A DNA stretch of 64,000 nt from Aplectana chamaeleonis (lineage: Eukaryota; Nematoda; Chromadorea; Rhabditida; Cosmocercidae), in assembly GCA_029168955.1 (NCBI GenBank), contig JAPDOI010000063.1, positions 2,278,501 through 2,342,500 on the forward strand, in the 5' to 3' direction. Of this stretch, positions 11,581 through 24,972 are shown piece after piece. Each line of letters begins with the position of its first letter. Position 1 is the first letter of the stretch. The notes beneath the pieces were generated by a model. That model was not told the origin of the DNA. It saw only the letters and a program-made list of their open reading frames with translations, and made no database searches. The position numbers were made by a program, and so were the translations under genes.

Positions 11581-11883
11581 TGTTGCTTGTCAAAGTGTTC
11601 TTGACCTCAACAAACTGTTGTGATTCTTAAGAAGGCTACAAATTTTGAAAAAAAAAGAAGAGGAGAAATAAAAAATTGCAGCATCAATAGGCAACCCAGA
11701 TTTCAAAATGGTCTAATCAGATAAAAAAGTTTATTCCAACGAAGAAAAACGAACAATCACGAGCATACAGGCCAGTCCGCGCGTACTTGCCCCGCAGCAG
11801 ACCGCCCGCAGCACGCTCGCCCGTGAAGTCAGTCATTAATTTCGCCTACATTGATCGGTGGCGCTGGAGGTGGGGCTGCGCGA

Positions 11884-12022
11884 GCGATCGCACTGATAGG
11901 TACCTTGCGTTCGTCCTCATGCGTTGGCGCAAACTCGGTGCGCGTATATTATACCATGCGAGCACCGAGTGTGCGCCAATGCACCACAAGGAACGCAAAC
12001 TATCAGTGCGATCCGCGCCGAC
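11884..12022. repeat. Family B MITE, diverged copy
   Basis: Palindrome centred near 11953. TTGCGTTC...GGCGCAAACTCGGTGC is answered by GCACCGAGTGTGCGCC...GAACGCAA. The central part matches the copies at 23639, 47397 and 61136, but the outer ends differ. Confidence 0.55.
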
Positions 12023-12307
12023 TGTGCACACGGACTTCCTCGTACGTTTAATGCCTTTACAAAATTTGATCACCAAAGGACACGTAAATCAAATCGATGA
12101 GGGAGGACTGATATAAGCAGCTGTATACAATTAGTAGATCACATTGTAAAAAAACAAAAAATACACTAAACTTAAAGAATCAACCAAATAGTGTGCAAGC
12201 AACAATGGAGAAAACAAAACGAAAAAAACAGACAGAGGTCAGAAATCGATATCGATTAATCTCGACGAATACACTGAGTTCCATTTTCTTTGACCTTCAT
12301 TCGTCGC

Positions 12308-12590
12308 CTCGGAGGCGTCGTTTACACTTCCGCCTTCAAGCCGCGCGCAAAAGCGTTATATGAATTTTGGTAGAGGAACTGTAAACTACACCAGAAGAAC
12401 GCATCGCAACAGTCTTTCGATTAACGCGCGCCAATCGCAGCAGACGCTGCGGCGCGGTTATTTTAGGAGTCAGTTATACTTCCGTCGCCGCGCACCACGA
12501 TCCTATAACATCGATCGTGCCGCCCAGCGTGATCAATGTTACAGAAATGCACTGCGACGCACCCCTCGGCGGTGAGAGTATAAACAACGC
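12308..12590. repeat. Family D composite
   Basis: GGCGTCGTTTACACTTCCGC at the left. A second copy of the motif (AGTTATACTTCCGTCGCCGC) begins near 12472, and the right end is GAGTATAAACAACGCC. It looks like two overlapping family D copies. Confidence 0.45.
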
Positions 12591-12794
12591 CCAAGGTTAC
12601 TGTTCAGTGCGGAGCGTTTAGTGCGCTGCGAGGCATTGCAGGTGGGCGCAATCAATCGGGGAAGGGCTGTGCAGGCGTTATTCGCGTAGAAAATCATATT
12701 CGATTATTTCCCTCAGTCCCACATCTGGTAGCATTTAAACTCTTTTACAAAAACTGGGTTGTCCTTCTGCGCAAAAAAGTGGCTGTGATCTAAC

Positions 12795-15250
12795 AGGGTA
12801 GCTAGCGTTCACTGGCGCATCGTACGACCAAAACTATGCTCCACGAAACACTTGCAACATGCGCTTAATAGCGAAGGCGAATTTTCATTTTGGCATTTTT
12901 AACCCATTCACGACCACGCCTATTTTTGGGTGGCTGCACGTTCGGACCGCGTGCAATATTGCGTCACCGTATACAGTGTCCCACCGGTGGGCCACTTTTG
13001 CTCGAATTGCACGCCACCAAAAAATCGATTTTCGTTTTTTTTTTTTGTTTATTCTACGACTGTCGACGTCAAACTCATGATGCCAAAGTTCCAGCTTCCA
13101 TAACTCTTTCCTTCCAGAGAAATGGCCTCCTAAATTTTCGACTGTGTAGATAAGACCATCCACAAAATCACGAAAGTTCGTTGAATTCTAGCGGTTTGAA
13201 ACATTAATTATCGTAGATTGCTTTGATAGACATTCCTCTGTTCTTCAATTGGCAGGAAATGCTTAGTGAAATGATATTTTCCAGATTTGCACTAATTTTG
13301 CTTTAGCCACTCCCTTGCTCTTGCGGTCTATCGCATTCCGGCGCGAGTTTTTTTGTAGTAAACATTTTTAGCATTCTTTTTGACATCTAGACGTAGAAAA
13401 TACTCCTCAATTTTAATATTGAATTTTAATGCTGATGGAAATGACTTTTTAGATCTTCGCCATTTTTCTCGGCCACCCCTCAACCCTCCGGTTCGGCGCC
13501 TTCTAGGAAGAGATTTTTGTGAAAAGCATATGTGTTTTTGCATTCAAACGTATAAAATAGTTCTATTGTTACAAATTGACTAGGAATGATTAGTGTAATT
13601 ACCGTTTTATAAGTTTTCACTCGTTTTCTGCTCTAGCACGTCCCCATTTTCTCGTCCGCTCCTCTGCAAGGTGGTTTCACCGATGTTTGAGCCCCGGCCT
13701 ACGATGGTACACCAACCGTAACCAAGCAGGACTTTCAAAAAGCCCTAATGATCTCAACATTAGTGACCTTTGCATAAAATAAATGAGGTGAACAAAATAC
13801 GGGCGAAAGAAAAGCCGATTCTCTACGCCGGAATGGTGCGCAGTATCAGTAATCATACTTCTGTGATATTTATAAATAGTGCTATACGGTCTTACCACTC
13901 TAAGAAATAAGGATTGTTTCCCGAGTAATGGAAAAAAAAAAGAATTCTTCATTAAGTGCTTGTAAAAATGCGATCTGTACTCATAATGGCGGGTTTCGAC
14001 CTTGCTGCTTTCGAAGGGTCAGATATATTGTAGTGGTGAAGCTGCTAGCGGACCACGAAGTTTGTAGTCGACTATAGAATAGGTAAATACATTGACCATA
14101 AATAGGTTTAGAAATTCCTTCACGTAGTGGAGAAAACGATTTTCGAAAAGAGTGTCCCACCGGTGGGACACGCGGTCCGAAGTGGTAGTCAACGCGTGTC
14201 CCACCGGGGGGACACGCGGTCGTGAATGGGTTAAACGGTCTTTCTAGAGCATTTTCGTCAACTGGCGCATCGTACGACTGGAACATTTTCGTTACCTGAC
14301 GCATCGTATGACTGAAACGACGCACCACGGAACGAGATGCACCACGCACCTCACCACAAATACTCCTAAACAGTTCCCCAGCAAATCTTACATACAATTT
14401 AGGATATATATTCTCAGAGAACTTCTTCGCCATTGTCGTTCACAGGCGCATCATAGAAATAAAACGATACCCCATTGAACAACCTGAGCCATGCGCCTCA
14501 TCACAAATGTTCCGAAGCTGCTGGGCAAACAAATTAGACGCCTCTTTTGAACATTCGAAGTGCTCTATGTTGCGCTCAATCACCGTATTCGTTCACAGGC
14601 GCATCGTAGGACTAAAACGATGGCTCACCGGACAAACTGCGCTACGTGCTTCACCACATATGTTTCGAAGCCGTTCTGAGACAGTTCTCAAATGCGAGTT
14701 ATAGGCATTCAACAGCAGTTTTCTGCGCACTTCTGCTCATTACCGTAAACTGGAGCATCGTAGTACTAAAACGATGTCCCACTGAACATTCTGAGCTACA
14801 CACTTCATCAAAACTGTTCCAAAGTCGTCTTAGCGCAAATTTCAAATGCGAATTCTAGGCATTTTAGGGGGTGTTACGCTGCTGCGATAGAACAGTTCGC
14901 GTTCAGTGGCGCATCGTATGACCGAAACAATGCTCTACAAAACAACTTGCAAAATGCACTTTATTGCAAATGGGATGTTTGAGGTACTCTTAAACGGCTT
15001 ATCTGGAGCATTTCTGCCATTTTTGTTAACTGGCGCATCGTATGACTGAAACGACGCACCACAGAACGACCTGCGCCATGATTCTCATCACAACTGTTCC
15101 AATGCGGTTTCGATTCAAAACACCGAAGAAATTTTTTTTTCGTATTTAGCAATAGTATATGTTACACCTTTTTTTCTGACATTTTCGTTCACCGGCGCAC
15201 CGTAGGACTAAGACGATTCCCCATAGAACAGCCTGCGCCACTCGCTTCAC
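12795..15250. repeat. Satellite-like array with units of about 150 bp, GGCGCATCGTA type
   Basis: The motif GTTCACTGGCGCATCGTAYG followed by ACTAAAACGATG recurs at about 12807, 14257, 14288, 14440, 14592, 14742, 14899, 15026 and 15185. Most steps are 150-157 bp. Units also share CTGCGCCATGCGCTTCATCACAAATGTTCC in pieces. The first unit is separated from the rest by the piggyBac-like insertion at 12903-14230. No coding function is seen in the array. Confidence 0.8.
12903..14230. mobile_element. Non-autonomous piggyBac-like element
   Basis: TTAA target duplications at 12899-12902 and 14231-14234 flank inverted ends that begin CCCATTCACGACC and close with GGTCGTGAATGGG. A TTAA duplication with CCC...GGG ends is characteristic of piggyBac superfamily transposons. 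Subterminal GTGTCCCACCGGTGGG motifs occur near both ends (12981, 14155, 14196). At 1328 bp it is too short for a transposase of about 600 residues and I recognise no DDD motif, so it would depend on an autonomous relative. Confidence 0.75.
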
Positions 15251-15450
15251 CACAAATGTCCAAATGCTGATTTAGTGCAAAAATTTCACATGAAATTTCA
15301 GAGCATTTTTCTGCGCCCTTTGGCCATTTCCGCTTGCTATGAGAGTGATTTAAAAAAAGAAGCATGGGAAAGATGATTTTCTCAGGGATTTTCTGCGCAA
15401 TCGACGCCTTCAGGGCAGAACAACAATTCTTTCGAAATGAGACCCTAAAC

Positions 15451-17290
15451 TCATTTCGCCCTGTCCACAACCCGAACCTCCTCTATAGGTGCTATATGGG
15501 AGCTTTTCCCAGCACGAGAGGCAGCTGATGAACGTCCAGATGGCAAATGTTTTGGTGTGCTCTGCTGTGACGAATCAGCTGAGGTAGACACAGGAGTTCG
15601 TTCCAGCACTCGACTCAACGACAGTGGAGGCAGTCGTTCTGACGGCACCAATAGCTCATTCAGCGTCTCAGCCATCGGAACAATATGCTCCAGGAGAAGC
15701 TGAAAAACAATCACAAATTATTATTTTTTGATTTTTAATTTTTTTCCGTTTCTACACCCTACCTGGACATGCAACAATTCGTCTCGCAACTTGTCCAGCG
15801 TCTGAAGTTGACCGGCGAAATCGTCAAGTGACTTGTTTTTCTCCGTGAAAATGTTGGCCACGGCCGCCGTAGACGTTTCCACCTACAATATTTTTTTTTC
15901 AAAAATCGCGTCTATGATTTCGTTTTGTGATCCCACAAAAAAAAACGATTTGGTGACCCCTTGCTCGAATACACGAAAATGATAAAGTCTCGGACGAAGT
16001 GACTTTCAGGCTCTTCCATACGGCACCCGTTTGCGCCTGCGCAAGAAAACTAACCGCTTTTATGGCCGTAGTAATCTGATTTTGATCTGTAGACACCGCA
16101 TTCGCACAAACCTTCAGGTGATGCTGAAATCGCGTTGCCATCCTGAAAAAAAAAACCTTGAAAATTTCTGGCGCAATTAATTTTTTTTCAAAAATAAAAA
16201 TAAACTTAAATACCGAAATAATGGTCGACTACTCATTTTGTGCTGAATATCACTTAGGGGGACATCCCTTTTACCAATTGCATGTCGTAGAATGGGGAGG
16301 AATCGAGGAATCTCCTGAACAGAACAATCGATTTTATTTCGAGTTTCAGAGAGAAAAAACGAAGATTACTGTTGTTCTCTAGGCCCAATTCCGGGCAGCA
16401 TTTGCGGACTACGGCTGTTTCATCATGTGATACGTGATCATCGTGCTTGGACCACTTGGTCCCGGCACGACTCCCCTTCCTCCCGGCACGATTTACACGT
16501 GTCGCATGATGCAAGAGCCGTAATCCGAAAATGCGGACCGGAATTTGGCTCGGAGAACGACAGTAAGTTCAAAATACTACCTGAAACTTCTTGTAAACCT
16601 CATCCTCCTCCAATGTTTCAACTCTCGCATTACCACCGCTCACAACCACGATGCCCTTCGACTTCTTCGCACTTGTTCCTGCAGAGTTTAAGCTTTCCCT
16701 GAGTACAGTCTACGGCAGAGGAAAAAGGCGGTTGTGCGGTTGCGTATTTCCACAAAGCATACTGTAGCTTACTCCATAATCGACGGCAATGTTATATTTT
16801 TCTCCTGAATTCTGTAGAAAAAACACCGGACACGTTGAGAAACCGCTCATACCATGTTCCGACCCTCAAAAAATTGTAGGAAAACGCATGCGGCCCACCT
16901 TGAAAAAATCGTGACGGCCAACACACGCTCGCCAAGCGTCGCACGTGAACAAAATCGTTCCTACGGGGTCATATTATGAGTGTCAAACGATTTTTCTTGG
17001 TTTTTCATCATATCTTTGCTGCAATGGACTATGCCTAAGCTGTTTTTGCGGAAACGCTAGGTTTTGGCGCATATGGCACATAATCTGTGCATTTGCAGAC
17101 AACCCGTGATTCGGGCAAGAAATATTATAAGCACCAAATCAGGCCATTTTTTTCATTTCTCGCCACAAAGACGTGCCATCTTTGGAAAAAAAATGAGGAA
17201 AAGCCACAAACCTCTCCCCAGAAAGGAAAACGTTGACGAATTCGACGGCTGTTGCCCATTAATGCCACTCACACTTTGCTCGTTACCCAT
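15451..17290 (-). CDS. BORCS5: BLOC-1-related complex subunit 5
   Basis: A BORC subunit that recruits ARL8 to lysosomes for kinesin-driven movement (SAM-4 in C. elegans). Exons: 17212-17290, 16581-16678, 16214-16314, 16055-16142, 15763-15882, 15451-15699. These total 735 nt, or 244 residues, against 196 in human. Phases agree at every join. The start MGNEQS places glycine at position 2 for N-myristoylation, as in the family's MGSEQS. Then come [12 protein letters not shown], the conserved [27 protein letters not shown] (compare human YQDHLHQCAEAVAFDQN), an alpha-helical coiled-coil region, and [20 protein letters not shown] (compare QTVPLMERLNSMLPEGERL). A serine-rich tail of about 50 residues follows and is extra. 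The stop of the preceding gene is 90 bp upstream. Confidence 0.92.
16385..16565. repeat. Family N MITE in BORCS5 intron
   Basis: Ends CCAATTCCGGGCAGCATTTG and AATGCGGACCGGAATTTGG. The interior has CGTGCTTGGACCACTTGG. It fills most of the intron 16315-16580. Confidence 0.6.
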
Positions 17291-17298
17291 ATTAAAAA

Positions 17299-17310
17299 CT
17301 GAAACTCTGG
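17299..17310 (-). promoter_or_regulatory. Candidate trans-splice acceptor before BORCS5
   Basis: On the minus strand AGAGTTTCAG ends at 17299, eight bases before the BORCS5 ATG at 17290. Upstream is a U-rich stretch (TTTTCTCATTTTTTG). No cis donor is available, because the previous gene's stop is only 90 bp away. This fits spliced-leader addition, but the leader itself is not visible. Confidence 0.45.
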
Positions 17311-17380
17311 ATTTTAAAAAGAACGAACAAAAACTTACAAAAAATGAGAAAATCACCTTTCACAGCATGAAAGACTAGAT

Positions 17381-20300
17381 TTAGAATCTGACAGGATTCG
17401 TGATGGCTGTCTTTGCATCCATGGAAATCCTATCCACACCGGAATCCAGCCAGTTACGTTCGAGATCCGCAAATGATTCCTAAACAAAAAAACTTAATTA
17501 ATCAGGCTCCAGTTAGGTTCATGGCTTACTTTCTCAGTTGACAATCATTTAAATCTCATCCGCAGCTGGCGCGGGCGGTTAAAATTTCACCGGCGCCTAG
17601 CGGTATGATAAGCTGATCAGCCGCGCTCTTCTCTCGGCGTGAATCGATTAGCGAGCCGGTGCAAGCGACCGCCCTCGCCAGCCGCGGGTGAAATTTAAAT
17701 GTTTTTTATTGATGAAGCAAGCCACGAAACTAACTATATATATATATATAGAATTTTCTTCCTGTACATGCCTAAATATGTGCTTACGGATCACTCTTTG
17801 TGTCCGCAACTACAGATTCAAGTGCAGATCAACTGTTGCATAAGAAAGCAAACCTCAAAGCGGCACGAAATCACTCGATTACAAAACACCCGATCGCAAC
17901 TGCGCGCGGCTGCGTCGCGGTTCACCCTCCCACCGACACAGCTGACACATTTTGAGAAATTCTACGATGTTTTACCTGTTTTGTTGTTCCAGGAATTGCT
18001 TCTGCTTCAGGATCTGGAAGATGATGCCGAGGAATCTCAATATTGTCCTGAAACCAAAAAGGAATTATATCTATCCAAATCAACCTTTGCTACAAGCACA
18101 CCACCTACACACACGACCCCCTCCTCCCTGAAAACAATATATTTAGTTGATAAACTCCGGAGTTTGCCACGACCCCCCCCTACTGAAAAAACACTATTAT
18201 AGTGTTTGCATGCATAGAAGTGCTACCCATTATGGATTATTTTTACTGAATTGTAAGGTCCACAGGCATACTACGACCCCCCGTCGAACAAACTAACCTT
18301 CATTGCGGTGTCCTACGATATATTACGACCCTCTCTCTGGCGGACAAGGTACTCTATGTATAATGGTTTGCCCTAAAGCCTTTCGAGGTTCGAGTGCCTC
18401 TCATGATTCTTTCCTAAGAGAACCACTGTGGTATGTTGAGGTGCGAGGGGTTAAAGGGTAACTTTATATGAATCGCGGTCCTTACTGGCGGTTGGAGCCA
18501 CCACTGGTATCAAAACTCCATGTTCACCTAAGGAATCGAGCCAATGTTTCATACAGTTGCCTGGTGGATCTACATCCTGATGCACTTCAGTTCCCTCATT
18601 TTTTTGTGAATGTGTTAACCTCTTATTGAGAGGGTCACATCCGCAATCGCGGATGTATTTTATATAAATAAATAAATATAAAATCCTGGAGACAGTTGTC
18701 CTAGCTCCTTACGACCCCTAACATTGCGAAATGCCCACAGTATAAACGCGGCCCTCCTAGATACAAACCGACCTTGATTTCATAGCTATCACGTTTGAAA
18801 CTCTACACTATCAGGCATTAGAACTTCAAGTTATCCTACGACCCCTCATGATCACGAAATGACCCCGAACAGGGGTCCTCGCACTTCTCCTACGATCCCC
18901 CCTCCGCAGCATATATTTTCTAGGAAGTCACCTCTTCTTCAAACCCGAAAACAACATAGCGCCACTTCAGAGTGTTTACAATACGTTTCCTTAGCCAATC
19001 ACTGCACCGATCCCCTGTAAAAACAGTAATTCTTATCACTGATGGCGCAAGTGACGCGCGCGCAAGGCCGCTTACACCGTCTACCATGCGCTCTCTGCTC
19101 TAACCACCGCTCCGCACCAGCACGCGTAGGAACCTTGAGAATTTCGCAGTTTTACAGCCCAATCCTAGGATCTTCCGTTAAAACAAGCACAAAATGCCTC
19201 TCACGACCCCCCCTTAATACTACATGTTAAATACCAATGGCTAAGGCATTCCATCGAAAACCCCCTAACCATGAAGTTTTAAGAAGTCATACGACCCCCG
19301 TGACTATAATGTGACCAATCATGATGCTCAAACGCTTCCTGACCCACCCCCATCAAAAATCGACACCCATTTCGGCGTTCAAAGGCATCCTACGCACCCT
19401 CACGAGAAGAACGCAACCAAAAAATGGTGTTTGCAGGCTTACGACCCCTATCAAGACAAGACAACGAACGGCAGCAGAGGATGCGACCCTCTGTACAAAC
19501 GTTGCACACCATTAGCGGTTTCTGTTAACGCTTACGATCCATTAAGAAATTTCAATGGCCTTTCACGACCCAAGTAAGGTTGTACGACCTCCTTTCCAAA
19601 TCCGGTCCACCCACCATGACTTTCAAATGCATCCAGCGACCCCCCCATCGGAACAACTTCACTCTTCATGGCATCCCATGTGGTCCAATGACCCGACCCC
19701 TAAGCACCAACTCCACCAAGCTCAAAACATCTAGTCGCGTTCTACGACCCCTAATCATCAACTGCGTCAAGACCCTAACGTTCAAGGGCGTCCTACGACC
19801 CCCTCGAAGACCACTCACAATGTGACGTTCAAATGTGTCCCACGACTATATTTGAAACAGCTTGAACCATAGCGGTGGTTTCAGAGCAGTTTTGCGACCT
19901 CCTATTCAAACATGTCATTCTAAAATTGCCCCTAACGACCCTCTAACAAAGGACCCCACGACCCCCTACCAAAATATATTACACACAGGCAAACTGGTCG
20001 TCGTCTGCCCCTGTCAAACGACAACTGCTGTTTACCTAGTGAATACTTCCCGTGACGAGCGACGCGACATAGTGTTTGTCATCTATATCGACCAAAAATT
20101 GATATTGCTGATATGCGCTGTCGCGGTCGCGCGTCACGGGAAGTATGCACTAGGCCTTATAGCAGAAATTTTCGAAAAATAAGAACCCCTTCCCCCCCGG
20201 AATTTTTGTTTGTGGGCCTAGATTTTTACAATCCCCTTCGCAATGTTTCGATTTGGAAAACCAATCTTACGACCCCCACACTGCACTCGCGGTTGATCAT

Positions 20301-20466
20301 GACAATTGATTCAAATACGTCGCGATCTCCGAAACGACCCCCCCACCGAGGCTGAGTAAAAAGCCATGGCAGACTCCCTAACCTTAGGCAGCTTATGAAA
20401 CATCCACTCCTTATCCCACTTTAGATGCGTATGATCCAGTGCAGCTAGTGAGGGCACAGATGACAT
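17381..20466 (-). CDS. Small three-exon gene, 84-residue protein of unknown function
   Basis: Exons: 20383-20466, 17976-18047, 17381-17479. They are 84, 72 and 99 nt, all phase 0, with good GT donors and TTTCAG or TTTAG acceptors. The product starts MSSVPSLAALDHTHLKWDKE, continues through DNIEIPRHHLPDPEAEAIPG, and ends with SGVDRISMDAKTAITNPVRF before the TAA. There is no signal peptide, transmembrane segment or cysteine pattern. It is charged, with tryptophans in KWDKEW and RNW. I do not recognise the family. An acceptor (GTTTTTAG) ends 22 bases before the ATG. Intron 1 is 2.3 kb and holds the CTACGACCCC array. Intron 2 (17480-17975) holds a family A MITE. It lies 90 bp from BORCS5 and 543 bp from GNA1 on the same strand. 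Confidence 0.6.
17512..17733. repeat. Family A MITE
   Basis: Left TTAGGTTCATGGCTTAC and right complement GAAGCAAGCCACGAAACTAA. Inner arms are ATTTAAATCTCATCCGCAGC and GCCGCGGGTGAAATTTAAAT. Contains a short (TA)n run near 17736. Confidence 0.65.
18160..20345 (+). repeat. Degenerate tandem array around CCTACGACCCCC
   Basis: About 25 occurrences of TACGACCCC-like words, often preceded by TTCAAAGGCATCC or similar, at spacings that cluster near 50-60 bp (for example 19740, 19791, 19838, 19892, 19932). It lies entirely inside intron 1 of the 84-residue gene. The same word occurs in reverse orientation at 22560-23520 and singly near 45700 and 63130. Short plus-strand frames across it are by-products. 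Confidence 0.65.
20034..20156. repeat. Family G MITE
   Basis: CCTAGTGAATACTTCCCGTG at the left, CACGGGAAGTATGCACTAGG at the right, and a TATCGACCAAAAATTGATAT centre. Copies at 41170-41297 and 49273-49402. It is inserted within the CTACGACCCC array. Confidence 0.7.
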
Positions 20467-20532
20467 GACATTTGCAATCGTACACTTCTAAAAACGAGAT
20501 ATTACGGGGAGCTTTTTAGGCGACATTGAATA

Positions 20533-20757
20533 TAGTTACGTCCATGGCTTGCTTCCTCAAGAGGAAGACATTTAAATCTCACTCGCGGCTCGCGCGGTGG
20601 TCGCGTGCGACAGCCCGCTTATGCCGATGATTCAGACCGAGAGAAGAGCGCAGCTGATCAGCTTAGCATAGCGTCAGCCACCGGTGAGATTTAAACCGCC
20701 CGCGCCAGCCGCGAGTGAGATTTGAATGTCTTTTTTGGACGCAATCCACGCACTTAA
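20533..20757. repeat. Family A MITE between two genes
   Basis: GTCCATGGCTTGCTTCCTC at the left, AAATCTCACTCGCGGC inside, and AGCCGCGAGTGAGATTTGAA toward the right. It occupies 225 of the 543 bp between the GNA1 stop and the next ATG. Confidence 0.65.
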
Positions 20758-21009
20758 CTGTACACACTGAGAACCGCCTAGATATTTTTAGAGACAAGAA
20801 CTCATCCAAAACCCTCACAAACAGATTTAAATCATTTTTATAGATCAAACTGTAAGGCACCGGTAAAACATTATTATCACATTGGTATGCTCATAACGCG
20901 TAGCAAAGTGAACACTATCCGTCACCGATTATGCAGAATATAAAGTTAAGTGTATCACCGTATCTCAAGTGAGATATGCATAAAAACATGACAAAATCTC
21001 AGGGAATTT

Positions 21010-22408
<1,399 letters not shown>

Positions 22409-22559
22409 CTAAAATGATATTGATCGTTGAAGGATCGCCCGGCTAGTGGTCCTTTACTGGCCATGCGCGACTGCTCGCATCACAACTTGACGCCTGCAGA
22501 CCGGCCACTTTCTGTGAAAAAGACTTTAGCTAGTCATAGATGATTTAGACTGACATGAT

Positions 22560-23520
22560 GCCCCGCCAACCCCCCCTCCCCCGGAATATGTTGACTGGGT
22601 AAGGGTCCGAAAAACCTAGCCGGTAAAAGCCACATTCCGAGCAGAAGTCTGGGTCATACACCCTTAGCCAAACTTGAGGATCGGATCGCACCTGTTCCCA
22701 AAACGAGATTCCGATGCTGTTCCACAGCTAGGGAGGGGCAGGTTAAGGGGGGTCGCAGGATGCTACACAGAACCTGAGGGTTACGTTACCATCGAGATTT
22801 TCGTAACAGACTCCTTCATAGCAAAGCAAAAGCGAAATGCTAATTCATCGCATGTCAGGGGGTCCTTCAAGGGTCAAAGAGTGGGGGGTCGCCTTGTTAT
22901 TGATGGGGTCAAGTGGTGTGACCCACTCAGGGGAGCGTCTTCAGGGGATGCCCCCACAGACCCAGATGCGTAACTCTCAATGTAATAGAAAGTAAGACGC
23001 ACTATTCAGTCGTCGAGTCAATGCCACATGACCCCCCCATGGTAAGCATTGAATGTGAAGGGGGGAGGAACTGCCAGAAATTGGCGAGGCGTGGGAATAA
23101 CTGTGTTCCAATTCGCTCCTCCCGTAATGAATCCTGAAAGGTAACCGCACGAGCTTCTCAAATAGGGGAGACGGGGGGGGTAATGGTCGGGTCGTAGTGT
23201 TCTGCAGCCGAAGGAAAGGCGGGGAAACTCCTTGTTCCGTCCAATTTCACACGCCGCTCCTCCCCCGTCCGTCCAATCGCGCGCACGTCGCTCCTCCCCC
23301 GTTTCTCCACCTCACTTCCAGCTGAAATATATTACGACTATCACCCGAGGGGTCGTAGAAGAGGGTCGTAGTACGCCATCTGAAACTCAGAGGGTCTACT
23401 TTGTCTAGAAAAAATTGATGCAGACAGCTGCCCTCGTTATAGAAGAGGTCGCTATTAACCGGGGGGTCGGTCGCTCCACGATCTGAGGGGTTCGGCGAGG
23501 CTGGAGGGGTCAACTGATTC
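22560..23520 (-). repeat. Reverse-orientation GGGGTCGTAG array
   Basis: GGGGGGTCGCAGGATGC, GGGGGTCGCC, GGGGTCAAG, GGTCGTAGAAGAGGGTCGTAG and related words. They are the complement of the array at 18160-20345, on the other side of GNA1. It lies upstream of the first GNA1 exon found. No gene is recognised in it. Confidence 0.5.
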
Positions 23521-23638
23521 ACTATGAGGCTCACTCTAAGCCAGTGACAGATCTAGAGCGGCGCTTCGTACTAAGCAACTAGAAATCTGTTTTGGACAGA
23601 TGCAGTCGCTCAGTCCTTGGACCCTGCATGTTCGCATA

Positions 23639-23782
23639 GCGTCGGCATGGATCGTGAAGAGACTTCGCGTTCACTGTCGAAGGTTGGCGCAAATTCGGTG
23701 CCATATGCTATAACATAGGTGCACCGAATTTGCGCCAATCTTCAACAGTGAACGCAAAGTCTCTTCACGATCCACGCTGATG
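23639..23782. repeat. Family B MITE
   Basis: GCGTCGGCATGGATCGTGAA left, complement at the right ending CACGATCCACGC. The central arms are GGCGCAAATTCGGTGC and GCACCGAATTTGCGCC. Confidence 0.7.
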
Positions 23783-24349
23783 ATACATGCACACACGCTG
23801 CGCACCGTATCAGAATACGCTTTCTTAGCCTGTATACAGGAGAATCATCCTACCTTCTCCACTTCCATCTCCTTTCGAAGGGATTTCGACATACGGCGGT
23901 AGCAGTGGCATAATAAGGCGTCTTACTTCCTTCCCTATATGATTAATGCGTAGAAATCGATATTCGGAGATAAAAGGACTAAAATCACCTTTGCAACTAA
24001 GTCTTTTGAAATATTGAATTCCGAAAAGCAAAAAAAAATTCATAATTATCATCAAAGTCGCTCTAGCACTAGGTTGCGAGTTTTGCGCATGCGTCACCGA
24101 CAGCGTAGATAAAAACACATTGTCGTGTCGCTTGTCGCAGTTACTATAAACTGCGCCTAGCGCCGCGGGTTTTGTACAGCGACGCTGCACGCACAAAAAA
24201 TGAGCAGCTACTCTAAACAAGCGCCAAAGTTCTTGCGATTTCTGGTTCAGAGTTCCGGTACTGGTACTCAAAAAAAGTCGCAAACGAGTTAGCCGAATGA
24301 ACTCCAAGCGTGCGACGCGAAATCGCCCACCATCAAACTTGCCGCAAAG

Positions 24350-24972
24350 AGCGACAATAGGGACTTTCAGGGTGGCGTCGCGGCGAAACTCGCTGTTGCG
24401 GGTTGTAACGAAGGGGAACGCTACGCAGAGAAAACCATGCCGCGCGACGGCAGCGAGGAGCTGAGGGAGCGTCAACGCTAGCCAGGTGCGGCGATCGATA
24501 CGTCGCGCAATGGAAATGACTTCGGCAATTTTCGTCGCTCGCGTCGTGTGTAGCAAATTCTGCGTCATCTTACGACCACGCCCACTTCTCCTCGCTCTGT
24601 GGCACGGTAGCGCGAGTTTCGCAGCGACGCCACTCAGAAAGCTCCTAATGCACTTCAAAGCCTTCAGAGTGGCGTCACTGCGAAACTCGCATCGCCGCTT
24701 CACAGAGCGAGAAGTGGGCGTGGTCTTGGGATGTCGCAGAAATGGCGACGCTCGACGCCAGCGACAAAAATGGTCGAATTCATTTCCTTCGCGCGTCGTA
24801 TCGATCGCCGCAGCGGTTCCAGCTCCGCTCGCCCACTCTAAAAGCCCCACCCTCGCTGCCGCTGCGCGGTTTACGGCACGGCGCAGCATAGCTCTCCCCA
24901 TAGTTCCTACATGCAACGCGACAGACATCTTATTTCGCCGCGACCCCACTCTGAAAGCCCCTATTCATGGCA
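24350..24972. repeat. Foldback element with nested palindrome
   Basis: Outer arms AATAGGGACTTTCAGGGTGG and the complement of CCACTCTGAAAGCCCCTATT. An inner palindrome spans about 24500-24770 (ACCACGCCCACTTCTC and GAGAAGTGGGCGTGGT; GCGAGTTTCGCAG and CTGCGAAACTCGC). Because it is palindromic and GC-rich, both strands stay open for long stretches, producing misleading reading frames. Confidence 0.65.

Noticed and set aside
13981..14433. 150-codon minus-strand frame
   Set aside because: It spans the end of the piggyBac-like element and the satellite array, which makes a single gene unlikely.
15451..15714. 87-codon minus-strand frame as a stand-alone small gene starting at an internal ATG
   Set aside because: It is the last exon of BORCS5. 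The true exon starts at 15699 after a TTTTTCAG acceptor.
23825..24949. 374-codon minus-strand frame, the longest in the window, and a 198-codon plus-strand frame over it
   Set aside because: Both cover a GC-rich foldback whose two strands are nearly the same, so open frames arise on both. No protein family is recognised and no splice sites are needed.
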